Source: Achromobacter spanius
Lineage (GTDB): Bacteria; Pseudomonadota; Gammaproteobacteria; Burkholderiales; Burkholderiaceae_B
Assembly: GCF_003994415.1 (NCBI RefSeq)
Contig: NZ_CP034689.1
Span: 3,596,001-3,660,000 of the forward strand
DNA: 64,000 bases
Direction: 5' to 3'
The translations under genes and the position numbers were made by a program. The notes under the pieces were generated by a model. The model was not told where the DNA came from. It searched no databases and saw only the letters and a program-made list of their open reading frames with translations. Position 1 is the stretch's first letter. Each line of letters opens with the position of its first letter. This document shows positions 16,931 to 25,168 of the stretch, in pieces.

Positions 16931-16983
16931 GATCCAGGTGCGCCGCCCCAAGGTGGGGCCGGACAGGGTGACGGGCATTTCGC

Positions 16984-17024
16984 CGCCGCTGCGGCATGGT
17001 CGCCTGAAAGCAAAAAAATGAAAA
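16984..17024 (+). repeat. Direct repeat at right edge of AT-rich island
   Basis: Near-copy of 15058..15100. The region from 16725 to 17093, which has no intact gene, holds the 5' part of the pentapeptide remnant (to about 16930), the TCCAGGTGCGC shared piece (16933) and this repeat, followed by GC-rich sequence leading into the CPBP gene. Nothing else is recognisable there. Confidence 0.7.
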
Positions 17025-17093
17025 GCCGCGCGCTGGGACGAACCGCCATGCGCGCTTACACTTTGCGCTCCAAGTTTTGCGCCCGCTTGCCTG

Positions 17094-17942
17094 ATGACCT
17101 TGCTGAGCCCCTGGCCCCCGTTATTTCTTGCCGCCGCCCTGCTCTGGCCCCCCGCAACGCGGCGCTGGGCGCTGGCGCCGTTGATGCTTGCCTGGGCGTG
17201 GGGCTGGGCCGATGGCGTGATAGACCCCGTGGCGTTCGTCGCGCCGGCGCTGCTGGTGTTGGCGGCGGCCTGGGTGCGGCCGGGGTCTGGTGATGCCGTG
17301 CGGATGGCCGGCCACGGCTTGTTCCTGCTTCTAGCCGCAGCGCTCTTCCTGCATCTGCTGCCGGGCTTTCACAACCCGCTGGTGATTGCGCCCGCCCCGC
17401 TGAGCGCGGACGCCGTGGCGTTTGGCATGTATCTGAACCTGGACAAGCCGCTGGTTGCCTTCTGGGTGATCTTAGCCCTGGCCCCGCCCATGTCGGGCGT
17501 CGACCTGCGGCGCACGGTGCTGGCGGCCAGCCTGGCTTGCGGCGCGGCGGTGCTGGCCTGCCTGGGCATTGCGCTGGCGTTGGGCGTGGTGGGCTGGGCG
17601 CCCAAGTGGCCGGACTCGGGCTGGATCTGGCTCATCAACAATGCGTTGCTGGTCACGCTGGCTGAAGAAGCGCTGTTTCGCGGCTATGTGCAGCAGCAGT
17701 TGGCCACGCGCTGGCGGCATCATCCCTGGGGCGCCTGGGCCGCGCTGGGCGTGGCTGCGGTGCTGTTCGGGCTGGCGCATTTTGCGGGCGGCTGGCAATG
17801 GATGTTGCTGGCCGCCATCGCCGGCGCCGCCTATGGCGTGGCTTACCGCTACGGCGGACTGGCGGCGGCGGTGCTGGCGCATCTGGGCTTGAACGCCGCG
17901 CACTTCGGTTTATTTACCTACCCGATGCGCGCGGTGTTCTAG
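17094..17942 (+). CDS. CPBP family intramembrane metalloprotease
   Basis: A 282-residue protein with seven to eight membrane helices and the CAAX-protease/bacteriocin-processing (ABI) signature: motif 1 EEALFRGYVQQQ, motif 2 LFGLAHFAGG, and motif 3 AHLGLNAAHFG, supplying the glutamates, histidines and asparagine that bind the catalytic metal. It stands alone next to the AT-rich island. The ribosome-binding site ahead of the ATG at 17094 is weak, so the start is tentative. The substrate is unknown. Confidence 0.88.
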   Translation: MTLLSPWPPLFLAAALLWPPATRRWALAPLMLAWAWGWADGVIDPVAFVAPALLVLAAAWVRPGSGDAVRMAGHGLFLLLAAALFLHLLPGFHNPLVIAPAPLSADAVAFGMYLNLDKPLVAFWVILALAPPMSGVDLRRTVLAASLACGAAVLACLGIALALGVVGWAPKWPDSGWIWLINNALLVTLAEEALFRGYVQQQLATRWRHHPWGAWAALGVAAVLFGLAHFAGGWQWMLLAAIAGAAYGVAYRYGGLAAAVLAHLGLNAAHFGLFTYPMRAVF

Positions 17943-17991
17943 CGTGACGTTCTGGTGCGCAGCCGCGCCGTATTCCCGCACGGCAGGTGGC

Positions 17992-19044
17992 TTACGCCAG
18001 CGCCGGATAGTCGGTGTACCCCGTCGGACCCTGCGCGTAGAACGTGGACGGTTCGGGCTTGTTCAGCTCGGCGTTCAATTCAAACCGGCGCGCCAGATCG
18101 GGGTTGGCGATGTAGGGCACGCCAAACGCCACGGCGTCGGCGCGGCCGGCCTTGATGGCGGCTTCGGCCGATTCCCGCGTGTAGCCCTCGTTGCCGATGT
18201 AGACGCCGCCAAAGGCCGCCTTCAAGCGCGGGCCCAGGCTGTCTTCCGCTTCACGCTCGCGCACGCAAAGAAAGGCGATGCCGCGCTTGCCCAGTTCGGT
18301 GGCCACATACAGGAAGGTGGTGGCCAGATCGGAATCGCCCATGGTGTGAATATCGCCGCGCGGCGACAGGTGCACGCCCACGCGGTCCGCGCCCCAGACG
18401 GCCACGCACGCATCCACCACTTCCAGCAGCAGGCGGGCGCGGTTTTCCAGCGATCCGCCGTATTGGTCGGTGCGCTGGTTGGTGCTGTCTTGCAAGAACT
18501 GATCCAGCAGGTAGCCGTTGGCGGCGTGCACTTCCACGCCGTCGAAACCCGCTTCCATGGCCATTTGCGCGCCATGGCGGTAGGCCTCGACCACGCCAGG
18601 CAGCTCGGCCGTTTCCAGCGCGCGCGGGGTGACGTAGGCACGCTTGGGACGCACATGGCTGACATGGCCGCCGGCCGCGATGGCGCTGGGCGCAACGGGC
18701 AGTTCGCCGTTCAGGAAGATGGGGTCGGAAATGCGGCCCACGTGCCAAAGCTGGGCCGCGATCAGGCCGCCTTTTTCGTGGACGGCGGCGGTCACTTTGC
18801 GCCAGCCCTTCACTTGTTCGGTGGACCACAGGCCGGGAGTGTCGGCGTAGCCCACGCCTTGCGGGGTCACGGCGGTGGCTTCGGTCAAGATCAGGCCCGC
18901 GCCGGCGCGCTGGGTGTAGTACTCGACCATCAAATCATTGGGAACGCGGCCTTCGCTGGCGCGTTGGCGCGTCAAGGGGGCCATGACAATGCGGTTGCGC
19001 AGCGTCAGCGCGCCAACGCGCAGGGGTTCAAACAGGGTGCTCAT
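17992..19044 (-). CDS. nemA: Alkene reductase, Old Yellow Enzyme family (NemA-like)
   Basis: A 350-residue FMN-dependent TIM-barrel enzyme that reduces activated C=C bonds, nitro compounds or N-ethylmaleimide with NADPH. Landmarks are APLTRQRASEGRVPN, the substrate-anchoring WHVGRIS, HAANGYLLDQFLQDSTNQR, DQYGGSLENR and VGVHLSPRGD. The ATG at 19044 is preceded by AAGGA. An ArsR-type regulator gene lies 94 bp upstream in the same direction, so the pair probably forms an electrophile-responsive unit analogous to nemRA, where NemR is a TetR protein. Confidence 0.92.
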   Translation of the reverse strand: MSTLFEPLRVGALTLRNRIVMAPLTRQRASEGRVPNDLMVEYYTQRAGAGLILTEATAVTPQGVGYADTPGLWSTEQVKGWRKVTAAVHEKGGLIAAQLWHVGRISDPIFLNGELPVAPSAIAAGGHVSHVRPKRAYVTPRALETAELPGVVEAYRHGAQMAMEAGFDGVEVHAANGYLLDQFLQDSTNQRTDQYGGSLENRARLLLEVVDACVAVWGADRVGVHLSPRGDIHTMGDSDLATTFLYVATELGKRGIAFLCVREREAEDSLGPRLKAAFGGVYIGNEGYTRESAEAAIKAGRADAVAFGVPYIANPDLARRFELNAELNKPEPSTFYAQGPTGYTDYPALA

Positions 19045-19138
19045 GCAAAGTCCTTCCGCCCCGGGGCGATGGGGCGCGATGTGCAGCGGCATACAAGGTG
19101 GCGTAGTGCGGTGTGGGGGGCACACGCCTGCCGGCTGA

Positions 19139-19492
19139 CTACATATCCTGGTTCAACTGCCGCAGGAACGCGGCAATCGTGGCTTCATTGCGACGGAAAA
19201 AGACCCACTGCCCCACTTTGGTCGACGTAATCAGGCCCGCGCGTTGCAAGACGGCCAGGTGCGAAGACACGGTCGACTGCGACAGCCCGCAGCGGTCATC
19301 GATGTGGCCCGCGCACACCCCATGTTCAAAGGAGTGGCCCGGACGTTCCTCGAAATACGCATGCGGCGTCTTCAGCCATGCAAGGATGTCACGCCGCACC
19401 GGATTGGCCAGCGCCTTGATGATGGCGTCGGTATCAATCCCGGGTTCTGCGCCGGTCTGATCGGAGGACGAAGCGGAAGCGGAGCGAGTCAT
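19139..19492 (-). CDS. ArsR-family winged-helix regulator of the alkene reductase gene
   Basis: A 117-residue ArsR/SmtB-type winged-helix protein: ALANPVRRDILAWL in helices 1-2, and the recognition helix CGLSQSTVSSHLAVLQRAGL. Two cysteines, in HGVCAGHIDDRCG, sit near the DNA-binding helix and could sense electrophiles by thiol modification. The ATG at 19492 is used (a TTG at 19507 would add 5 residues). No ribosome-binding site is visible and the operator palindrome lies only about 31 bp upstream, so the message may be leaderless or have a very short leader. Confidence 0.82.
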   Translation of the reverse strand: MTRSASASSSDQTGAEPGIDTDAIIKALANPVRRDILAWLKTPHAYFEERPGHSFEHGVCAGHIDDRCGLSQSTVSSHLAVLQRAGLITSTKVGQWVFFRRNEATIAAFLRQLNQDM

Positions 19493-19509
19493 ATTTGTAT
19501 ATCGCAATT

Positions 19510-19539
19510 TATCGAATCTTAAATCGAAAGTATTCGATA
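19510..19539. promoter_or_regulatory. Operator palindromes for the ArsR-type regulator
   Basis: A perfect 16-bp palindrome, ATCGAAAGTATTCGAT (19523..19538), is nested with an outer pair TATCGAAT (19510) / ATTCGATA (19532). Together they form three ATCGAA half-sites in AT-rich DNA directly upstream of the ArsR gene, the arrangement expected of an autorepressor operator overlapping the promoter. Confidence 0.7.
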
Positions 19540-19573
19540 TATAGTCATGCCCCTGAGGACAACGAGGTTTTGC

Positions 19574-19990
19574 CTAGTCGCCTTGCACCTTCCCACGCAG
19601 ACGCTTGACCTCGCCGTGCAGGACTTTGCGTTGCACGCGGCGGCGTTGGGAAGATCGTGTGGGCTTGGTGGCGCGGCGCGGCTTGTCGACCTGGATGGCG
19701 TTGCGAACCATGGTCACCAGCCGTTCGATGGCTTCGGCCCGGTTTTTCTCCTGGCTGCGAAACGACTGCGACTTGATGACAATAACGCCCTCTTTCGAGA
19801 TGCGGTGATCGCTCAGGGCGCACACGGCGTCCTGCACCTCGGGCGGCAGGCGTGAAGCCCGCACGTCAAAGCGCAGGTGGACGGCGCTGGACACCTTGTT
19901 GACGTTCTGGCCGCCCGCGCCCTGGGCGCGGATCATGCTGAACGTCAGGTCGCGTTCGTCGATATACAGGGAATCTTGGACATGAAACAT
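19574..19990 (-). CDS. arfB: Alternative ribosome-rescue factor ArfB (peptidyl-tRNA hydrolase)
   Basis: A 138-residue class-I release-factor-like protein that frees stalled ribosomes by hydrolysing peptidyl-tRNA. The catalytic GGQ is at residues 26-28 within RAQGAGGQNVNKVSSAVHLR, which is diagnostic. The basic C-terminal tail (KPRRATKPTRSSQRRRVQRK) is the part that enters the empty mRNA channel. The ATG at 19990 (MFHVQDSLYIDERDL) matches the family start. It is divergent from queE with 76 bp between the starts. Confidence 0.94.
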   Translation of the reverse strand: MFHVQDSLYIDERDLTFSMIRAQGAGGQNVNKVSSAVHLRFDVRASRLPPEVQDAVCALSDHRISKEGVIVIKSQSFRSQEKNRAEAIERLVTMVRNAIQVDKPRRATKPTRSSQRRRVQRKVLHGEVKRLRGKVQGD

Positions 19991-20066
19991 AGGGCGGGAG
20001 TCTATACCAAGTAAAATAATCCGCTTTTGCCCGATTTTCGCGGCGCCTCCGGCCGCCAGCAACCTT

Positions 20067-20699
20067 ATGACCTACTCCGCCAAAGAAATTTTCAAGACCC
20101 TGCAAGGCGAAGGCGCCCACGCAGGCCGCGCGGCGGTATTTTGCCGGTTTGCGGGCTGTAACCTCTGGACCGGCCGCGAAAGCGACCGCGCCAGCGCCGC
20201 CTGCACGTTCTGCGACACCGACTTCATCGGCACCGATGGCGAAGGCGGCGGCAAGTTCGCCACGGCCGACCTCTTGGCCGACACCATCGCCACCACCTGG
20301 GGCCCGGGCACGCAAGACCGCTACGTGGTCTTCACGGGCGGCGAACCCCTGCTGCAACTGGACGCGGCGCTGCTCACCGCCATCCATGCGCGCGGCTTCA
20401 CCGTTGCCATTGAAACCAATGGCACCGTCAAGCCGCCCGCCGGCATCGACTGGATCTGCGTCAGCCCCAAGGGCACGGCGCCGCTGGTCATCGAACGCGG
20501 CGACGAGTTAAAGCTGGTCTACCCCCAGTTGAACGCCTTGCCCGAGACCTTCGCCCACCTGGATTTCGAGCATTTTTTCCTGCAACCCATGGACGGCCCC
20601 GCGCGCGTGGCCAACACCGAGCGTGCCGTTCAGTACTGTATGCAGCATCCGCAATGGCGGCTGAGTTTGCAGACCCATAAATACATAGGCATTCCATGA
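20067..20699 (+). CDS. queE: 7-carboxy-7-deazaguanine synthase
   Basis: Radical-SAM enzyme of queuosine synthesis that converts 6-carboxytetrahydropterin to 7-carboxy-7-deazaguanine. The 210-residue protein shows FKTLQGEGAHAGR and an iron-sulfur motif of the spaced type: C31, C46 and C49 (CX14CX2C) instead of CX3CX2C, as in the Burkholderia-type QueE. VVFTGGEPLLQLD and IETNGTV are further SAM-fold elements. queD follows 28 bases downstream, but queC and queF are not in the window. Confidence 0.95.
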   Translation: MTYSAKEIFKTLQGEGAHAGRAAVFCRFAGCNLWTGRESDRASAACTFCDTDFIGTDGEGGGKFATADLLADTIATTWGPGTQDRYVVFTGGEPLLQLDAALLTAIHARGFTVAIETNGTVKPPAGIDWICVSPKGTAPLVIERGDELKLVYPQLNALPETFAHLDFEHFFLQPMDGPARVANTERAVQYCMQHPQWRLSLQTHKYIGIP

Positions 20700-20727
20700 T
20701 GACCCCCCACGCGCGGCGGATCGCGCG

Positions 20728-21171
20728 ATGATTTCCGTTACCCGCAGGCTGGAATTCGACGCCGGCCACCGTATCCCCGATCACCGCAGCCAATGCCGCA
20801 ATCTGCATGGCCACCGCTATGTGCTTGAAATCACCCTGACGGGCGACGTGGTGCAAGCCCCCGGCGAATCCGACAACGGCATGTTGATGGATTTTTCCGA
20901 GATCAAGCACATCGCCAAGACCCACATCGTGGACGTCTGGGACCATGCTTTCCTGGTGTACGAAGGCGACGCCGCCGTGCGCGGCTTTTTGGACACCCTG
21001 CCCGACCACAAGACCGTGGTGCTGGACCGCATTCCCACGGCGGAAAACCTGGCCAAGATCGTGTTCGACACGCTGGCGCCGCACTACCACGGCCACTACG
21101 GCGCCGACCTGCGCCTGTCCCGCGTACGCTTGTACGAAACCCCGAATTGCTGGGCAGACTGCAACGGCTGA
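20728..21171 (+). CDS. queD: 6-carboxy-5,6,7,8-tetrahydropterin synthase
   Basis: A 147-residue T-fold enzyme that makes 6-carboxytetrahydropterin from dihydroneopterin triphosphate, the step before QueE. Zinc ligands are H14, H27 and H29 (FDAGHRIPDH and NLHGHRY), with catalytic C23 in SQCRN. Further family blocks are GMLMDFSEIK, LDRIPTAENLAK and the terminal VRLYETPNCWA. It is transcribed with queE. A palindromic repeat element follows 52 bp after the stop. Confidence 0.95.
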   Translation: MISVTRRLEFDAGHRIPDHRSQCRNLHGHRYVLEITLTGDVVQAPGESDNGMLMDFSEIKHIAKTHIVDVWDHAFLVYEGDAAVRGFLDTLPDHKTVVLDRIPTAENLAKIVFDTLAPHYHGHYGADLRLSRVRLYETPNCWADCNG

Positions 21172-21222
21172 GGGTTGGCGGCGAGATGGGCCGCGGATAG
21201 ATCGCGGATGGATCCCCCCATC

Positions 21223-21402
21223 GTAGGATGGGTGCAGCGCGCAAGAAAAGGCACAAGAACCCAATTGCCGTTCGCGCGAAACCCATCAATCAACCCCGGA
21301 ACCCGAAATAATCCGGCCACATCCTGGCGGTGGTTCGATGGGTTACGCGCGATCAACGGAGGCGTCCTTGCCACGGGTCATTTCGCGCTGCACCCATCCT
21401 AC
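21223..21402. repeat. Palindromic intergenic repeat element, copy 2
   Basis: A 180-bp element with the same terminal inverted repeat as the copy at 1383..1560 (GTAGGATGGGTGCAGCGCG / CGCGCTGCACCCATCCTAC) and the internal pieces GCGCGAAACCCATCA and GATGGGTTACGCGCG. It fills most of the 361-bp gap between queD and the MarR gene. Conservation is confined to the four arms while the spacers differ, which suggests selection on folding or on end recognition. Confidence 0.8.
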
Positions 21403-21424
21403 GTGCCTTGCCGCGTGATCAGTA

Positions 21425-21455
21425 CAGCGCGCGCAAGAAAAGACACAAGAACCCA
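21425..21455 (+). repeat. Partial duplicate of the repeat-element interior
   Basis: This piece repeats the start of copy 2 (21235..21263): CAGCGCGC, then AAGAAAAGACACAAGAACCC, with one substitution and a 2-base insertion. It has no matching right-hand arm. It looks like a truncated second insertion or a local duplication 22 bp downstream of the element. Confidence 0.6.
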
Positions 21456-21496
21456 CCGATTAAAAATTCCTATCGACCCATTCGGCACATTCAATC

Positions 21497-21510
21497 ATTA
21501 GTAAGCTAAT
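21497..21510. promoter_or_regulatory. Palindromic operator candidate for the MarR regulator
   Basis: ATTAGTAAGCTAAT is an inverted repeat with 5-bp arms and a 4-bp spacer, 22 bp before the MarR start in an AT-rich patch. TTAG/CTAA half-sites are common in MarR-type operators, and the gene it precedes begins the efflux operon. Confidence 0.55.
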
Positions 21511-21532
21511 AGATAGGATACAATCGATTTCC

Positions 21533-22018
21533 ATGAACCCTCCTTCAGACTCCCAACTCATGGCCACCACCGCTCACTTGATGGTGCTGTCGCGTGCCTA
21601 TCGCGGGGCGGCTGACAAAGCCCTGGCCGACTACGGTTTATCGCAAGCCACCGCCTGGCCCGTCATCCTGGCCGGACGCCTGGGCGACGGCGTACGCCAA
21701 GGCGCGTTGGCCGAGGCGCTGGGCGTCGAAGGCCCCTCCCTGGTTCGCGTGCTTGACCAACTCGTCGCCGCCAGCCTGATGGAACGCCGCGAAGACGCCC
21801 ATGACCGCCGCGCCAAGACCCTGCACCTGACCGACGCCGGCCATGCCTTGCGCGCCCAGGTTGAAGACGTGCTGGTGGAACTGCGCCGGCGCTTGTTCAG
21901 CGGCGTCAGCGAAGCCGACCTGCAAGCCTGCCTGCGCGTCTTCGACGCCTTGAATGTGTCCTTGGGACGCGGCGCGGCCAGCGCGCAGCCACAGCAGCAA
22001 CAGGACAACGCATCGTGA
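21533..22018 (+). CDS. MarR-family transcriptional regulator
   Basis: A 161-residue winged-helix repressor. The recognition region is GVRQGALAEALGVEGPSLVRVLDQLVAASL, and the wing is MERREDAHDRRAKTLHLTDAG (both read near residues 60-105). It is the first gene of a five-gene efflux operon; its TGA overlaps the GTG start of the FUSC gene. It likely represses the operon until an aromatic or phenolic ligand binds, as is usual for MarR proteins next to aaeXAB-type pumps. Confidence 0.9.
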   Translation: MNPPSDSQLMATTAHLMVLSRAYRGAADKALADYGLSQATAWPVILAGRLGDGVRQGALAEALGVEGPSLVRVLDQLVAASLMERREDAHDRRAKTLHLTDAGHALRAQVEDVLVELRRRLFSGVSEADLQACLRVFDALNVSLGRGAASAQPQQQQDNAS

Positions 22019-24078
22019 AATTGCCCAACGTCCGCGAAACCCTTTTTTCGCTCAAGAGCTACCTAAGCGCCATCATGGCGCTTTATCTGGCCTACAGCAT
22101 GGGTTTGCCGCGTCCGTTCTGGGCGATGACCACCGCCTACGTCGTGGCGCAACCTTGGTCTGGCGCCGTGCGTTCCAAAGCGCTGTACCGGCTGGTGGGC
22201 ACCTTTGCCGGGTCGGCCGCCACCGTCTACCTGGTGCCGCGCCTGTCGAATTCACCCGTCATCATGACCGCTGCCATGGTGCTGTGGGTGGGCGTCTGCC
22301 TGTATATGTCGGTGCTGGACCGCACGCCGCGTTCGTACCTCTTCATGCTGGCGGGCTACACCGCCGCCATGATCGGCTTTCCCAGCGTGACCGACCCGTC
22401 GTTGGTCTTCGACACCGCGCTTGCCCGCGTCGAGGAAATCACCCTGGGCATCGTCTGCGCCACGCTGGTCCACAGCATTGTGCTGCCGCGTGGACTGGCG
22501 CCTGCCTTGACGCTGCAACTGGACAAGGCCGTGCGCGACGCTCGCAACTGGATGCACGACACGCTTAGCGGCAAGACCGCCGAACAGCGCGACCGCGACC
22601 GCCGCGTGCTGGCCAACGACATCACCCAATTGCGGCTCTTGTCCACCCATGTGCCGTTCGACACCAGCAACCTGCGCTGGACGTCCGGCGCCGTGCGCGC
22701 CATGCAGGACCAGATTTCAGCATTGACGCCAGCGGTGTCGGCCGTGGAAGACCGCCTGCGGGCGCTTCAGGCCAATGACCAAGCGTTGCCCGAACCCGTG
22801 TCCGCGCTGCTGAACGATATATCGGAATGGATCAATGCTGGCGCCCAGGCTTCGCACGACACCGCCGTAGCATTGCGTGCCGCCGTATCGCGGCTGACCC
22901 CCGCCATCGACAGCCATTCCCCCTGGCGCGACGCGCTGCTGGCCAGCCTGATGACGCGGCTGCGCGAGTTGATCGACACCTATGACGAATGCCTGGCCCT
23001 GCGCCGCGAAATCCACGCCGGCTTGGCGGGCGCACCACAACGGGCTTCGGCACATAAAGCCCACGCTGCCCGCGACCCCAACGCCGCGCTGCACCGCGAC
23101 CATGGCATGGCGCTGCTGTCCGCGCTGGCCGCGGGTGTGGCCATTTCGGTGTGCTGCGCGTTCTGGATCGGCACGGCCTGGAGCAACGGCGCCACCGCCG
23201 CGTTGATGGCCGCCATCTTCAGCTGCTTCTTTGCGTCGCAAGACAACCCCGTGCCGGGCATCATGCAGTTTCTGACGTACACGGTGTATTCGATTCCGCT
23301 GTCGGCGCTGTACCTGCTGGGGATCATGCCGGCCATCCATTCCTTTGAAATGCTGGCCCTGGCGATGCTGCCCACCGCCTTCGTGCTGGGCATTTTCATT
23401 GCGCGGCCCGCCAGCACCGGCAAGGGCATGGCGATGCTGTTCGGTTTTCTGGGCACCATGGCGCTGCAAGACACCCACACCGCCAACGTGGTGTCGTTCA
23501 TCGACACGCAGGTGGCGCAGTGCATGGGCGTGGCCACCGCCGCCATCATTGCCGCCGTGTTCCGCACCGTCAGCGTCGACTGGAGCGCCCGCCGCATCCA
23601 GGCCGCCAACTGGAAGGAACTGGCGACGCTGGCCGCCTCGCCGCGCGCGCCGTCGCGCCACACCTACACCGCCCGCATGCTGGACCGCATCGGCCTGTTG
23701 CAACCGCGCCTGGCGCTGGCCCAGCGGCCCGATGACCTGGTGGCCGCCGATGCGCTGAAAGACCTGCGCGTGGGCCGTGACATTACCGAATTGCAGCGCG
23801 CCCGCCGCCATCTGCCGATGGCCGAGGCCACCATCCAACCCGTGCTGACCAGCCTGGCGCAGTTCTTCCGCGCCCGCTCGGCGTGGCGCGTCGGCGAAAA
23901 AACGCCCGAGTTCCTGGCGCAGATCGACCGCGCACTGTGCAGCGTGGCCGCCACGCCGCAAGGCCTGGCCGCCCGTGACCGCGCGGTGGTGGCGCTGGTG
24001 GGCATCCGCCGTGCCTTCTTTCCCGACGCCCCCGACTACCAACCCGCCCATCCCGCCATGGAGGGCCACGCATCATGA
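22015..24078 (+). CDS. FUSC family aromatic-acid efflux permease (AaeB-like)
   Basis: A 687-residue inner-membrane protein with two sets of membrane helices (about 15-165 and 355-515), each followed by a helical cytoplasmic region. It has the FUSC hallmark PFWAMTTAYVVAQPWSGAVRSKAL and the second-half copy around GTAWSNGATAALMAAIFSCFF. With the DUF1656 protein, adaptor and outer-membrane factor downstream it matches the p-hydroxybenzoate/fusaric-acid efflux arrangement. The GTG start overlaps the MarR stop. Confidence 0.9.
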   Translation: MKLPNVRETLFSLKSYLSAIMALYLAYSMGLPRPFWAMTTAYVVAQPWSGAVRSKALYRLVGTFAGSAATVYLVPRLSNSPVIMTAAMVLWVGVCLYMSVLDRTPRSYLFMLAGYTAAMIGFPSVTDPSLVFDTALARVEEITLGIVCATLVHSIVLPRGLAPALTLQLDKAVRDARNWMHDTLSGKTAEQRDRDRRVLANDITQLRLLSTHVPFDTSNLRWTSGAVRAMQDQISALTPAVSAVEDRLRALQANDQALPEPVSALLNDISEWINAGAQASHDTAVALRAAVSRLTPAIDSHSPWRDALLASLMTRLRELIDTYDECLALRREIHAGLAGAPQRASAHKAHAARDPNAALHRDHGMALLSALAAGVAISVCCAFWIGTAWSNGATAALMAAIFSCFFASQDNPVPGIMQFLTYTVYSIPLSALYLLGIMPAIHSFEMLALAMLPTAFVLGIFIARPASTGKGMAMLFGFLGTMALQDTHTANVVSFIDTQVAQCMGVATAAIIAAVFRTVSVDWSARRIQAANWKELATLAASPRAPSRHTYTARMLDRIGLLQPRLALAQRPDDLVAADALKDLRVGRDITELQRARRHLPMAEATIQPVLTSLAQFFRARSAWRVGEKTPEFLAQIDRALCSVAATPQGLAARDRAVVALVGIRRAFFPDAPDYQPAHPAMEGHAS

Positions 24079-24287
24079 TCGGTGAATTCAATTTCTACGG
24101 CATTTACTTCCCCTGGCTGCTGGTGCTGGGCGTCGTCACGCTCGGCGTGGCCTGGGCGGTGCGCCGCGTGCTGGCCCGCGCCGGCCTGTACCGCCTGGTA
24201 TGGCACCCCGCGCTGTTTGATCTGGCGCTGTTCGTGGTGCTGCTGTATGGCGTGTCCCTGATTTCCCCATATTTTTTACAGAGATAG
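24075..24287 (+). CDS. DUF1656 small membrane protein (AaeX-like)
   Basis: A 70-residue protein with two predicted membrane helices, typical of the small partner encoded between FUSC permease and HlyD adaptor in Aae-type efflux operons. EFNFYGIYFPWLLVLGVVT and WHPALFDLALFVVLLYG are the conserved segments. It overlaps the FUSC stop by ATGA, and the adaptor starts 2 bases after its stop. Confidence 0.9.
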   Translation: MIGEFNFYGIYFPWLLVLGVVTLGVAWAVRRVLARAGLYRLVWHPALFDLALFVVLLYGVSLISPYFLQR

Positions 24288-24289
24288 GT

Positions 24290-25168
24290 ATGAAACTCCC
24301 CAACGCCCTTCGCCCTGCTGCTATCGGCAAGTTCGCGGTGACGGCCATCGTCGTCGCCGCCGCCGCTTACGCCGGCTGGCAGCTTTGGGTGCACTATGAA
24401 GTTGAACCCTGGACGCGCGATGGCCGCGTCAAGGCCTATGTGGTGCAGGTGGCGCCCGACGTCTCGGGCCTGGTGACGAGCGTGCCCGTGCACGACAACC
24501 AGGACGTGAAGGCCGGCGACCTGCTGTTTGAAATCGACCGCGCCCGCTTCCAGTTGGCGTTCGACCAAGCGCAGGCAGCTGTGCGATCGCAGCAAGTGGC
24601 GCACGACCAGGCGCTGCGCGACGCCAAGCGCAACCGTTCGCTGGGCCAACTGGTGGCTGCCGAAGCGGTCGAGCAAAGCCAGACCAAGGTGCAGCAGACC
24701 GAAGCCGCGCTGGCGCAGGCGCAAGTGCAACTGAACACCGCGCGCCTGAACCTGGAACGCAGCCGCGTGCTGGCCGTAAGCGACGGCCGCATTACCAACC
24801 TGGACTTGCGCGCGGGTTCCTACGCCACCGCCGGGCGCGGTGTAATGGCTTTGGTCGACGCCGGCAGCTTCTACGTGGAAGGCTATTTTGAAGAAACCAA
24901 GCTGCCTGGCATCCACGAAGGCGCCCCCGTCACGGTGACGCTGATGGGCGATACGCACCACATCCGTGGCCATGTGGAAAGCATCGCCATGGGCATTGCC
25001 GATCGCGACCGCAGCACGGGCGCCAATCTGCTGCCCAACGTGAACCCCACCTTCAACTGGGTGCGCCTGGCCCAACGCATTCCGGTGCGCGTGAAGATCG
25101 ACGCCGTGCCCGACGGCGTGCGCCTGGTCGCTGGCCAAACGGCCACCGTGTCGGTGGACCCGGCATGA
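24290..25168 (+). CDS. HlyD/AaeA-type efflux periplasmic adaptor
   Basis: A 292-residue membrane-fusion protein with an N-terminal anchor helix (about 15-35) and then WTRDGRVKAYVVQVAPDVSG, a first lipoyl half (VHDNQDVKAGDLLFEIDRARF), a coiled coil and the second half (SDGRITNLDLRAGSYATAG). The closing part FEETKLPGIHEGAPVTVTLM is typical of AaeA/EmrA-like adaptors. It bridges the FUSC pump and the outer-membrane factor, whose start overlaps its stop. Confidence 0.91.
   Translation: MKLPNALRPAAIGKFAVTAIVVAAAAYAGWQLWVHYEVEPWTRDGRVKAYVVQVAPDVSGLVTSVPVHDNQDVKAGDLLFEIDRARFQLAFDQAQAAVRSQQVAHDQALRDAKRNRSLGQLVAAEAVEQSQTKVQQTEAALAQAQVQLNTARLNLERSRVLAVSDGRITNLDLRAGSYATAGRGVMALVDAGSFYVEGYFEETKLPGIHEGAPVTVTLMGDTHHIRGHVESIAMGIADRDRSTGANLLPNVNPTFNWVRLAQRIPVRVKIDAVPDGVRLVAGQTATVSVDPA

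Noticed and set aside
17944..19230. 428-codon plus-strand frame opposite nemA
   Set aside because: Antisense to a clear Old Yellow Enzyme; composition is His/Gln/Arg-rich with no family pattern.
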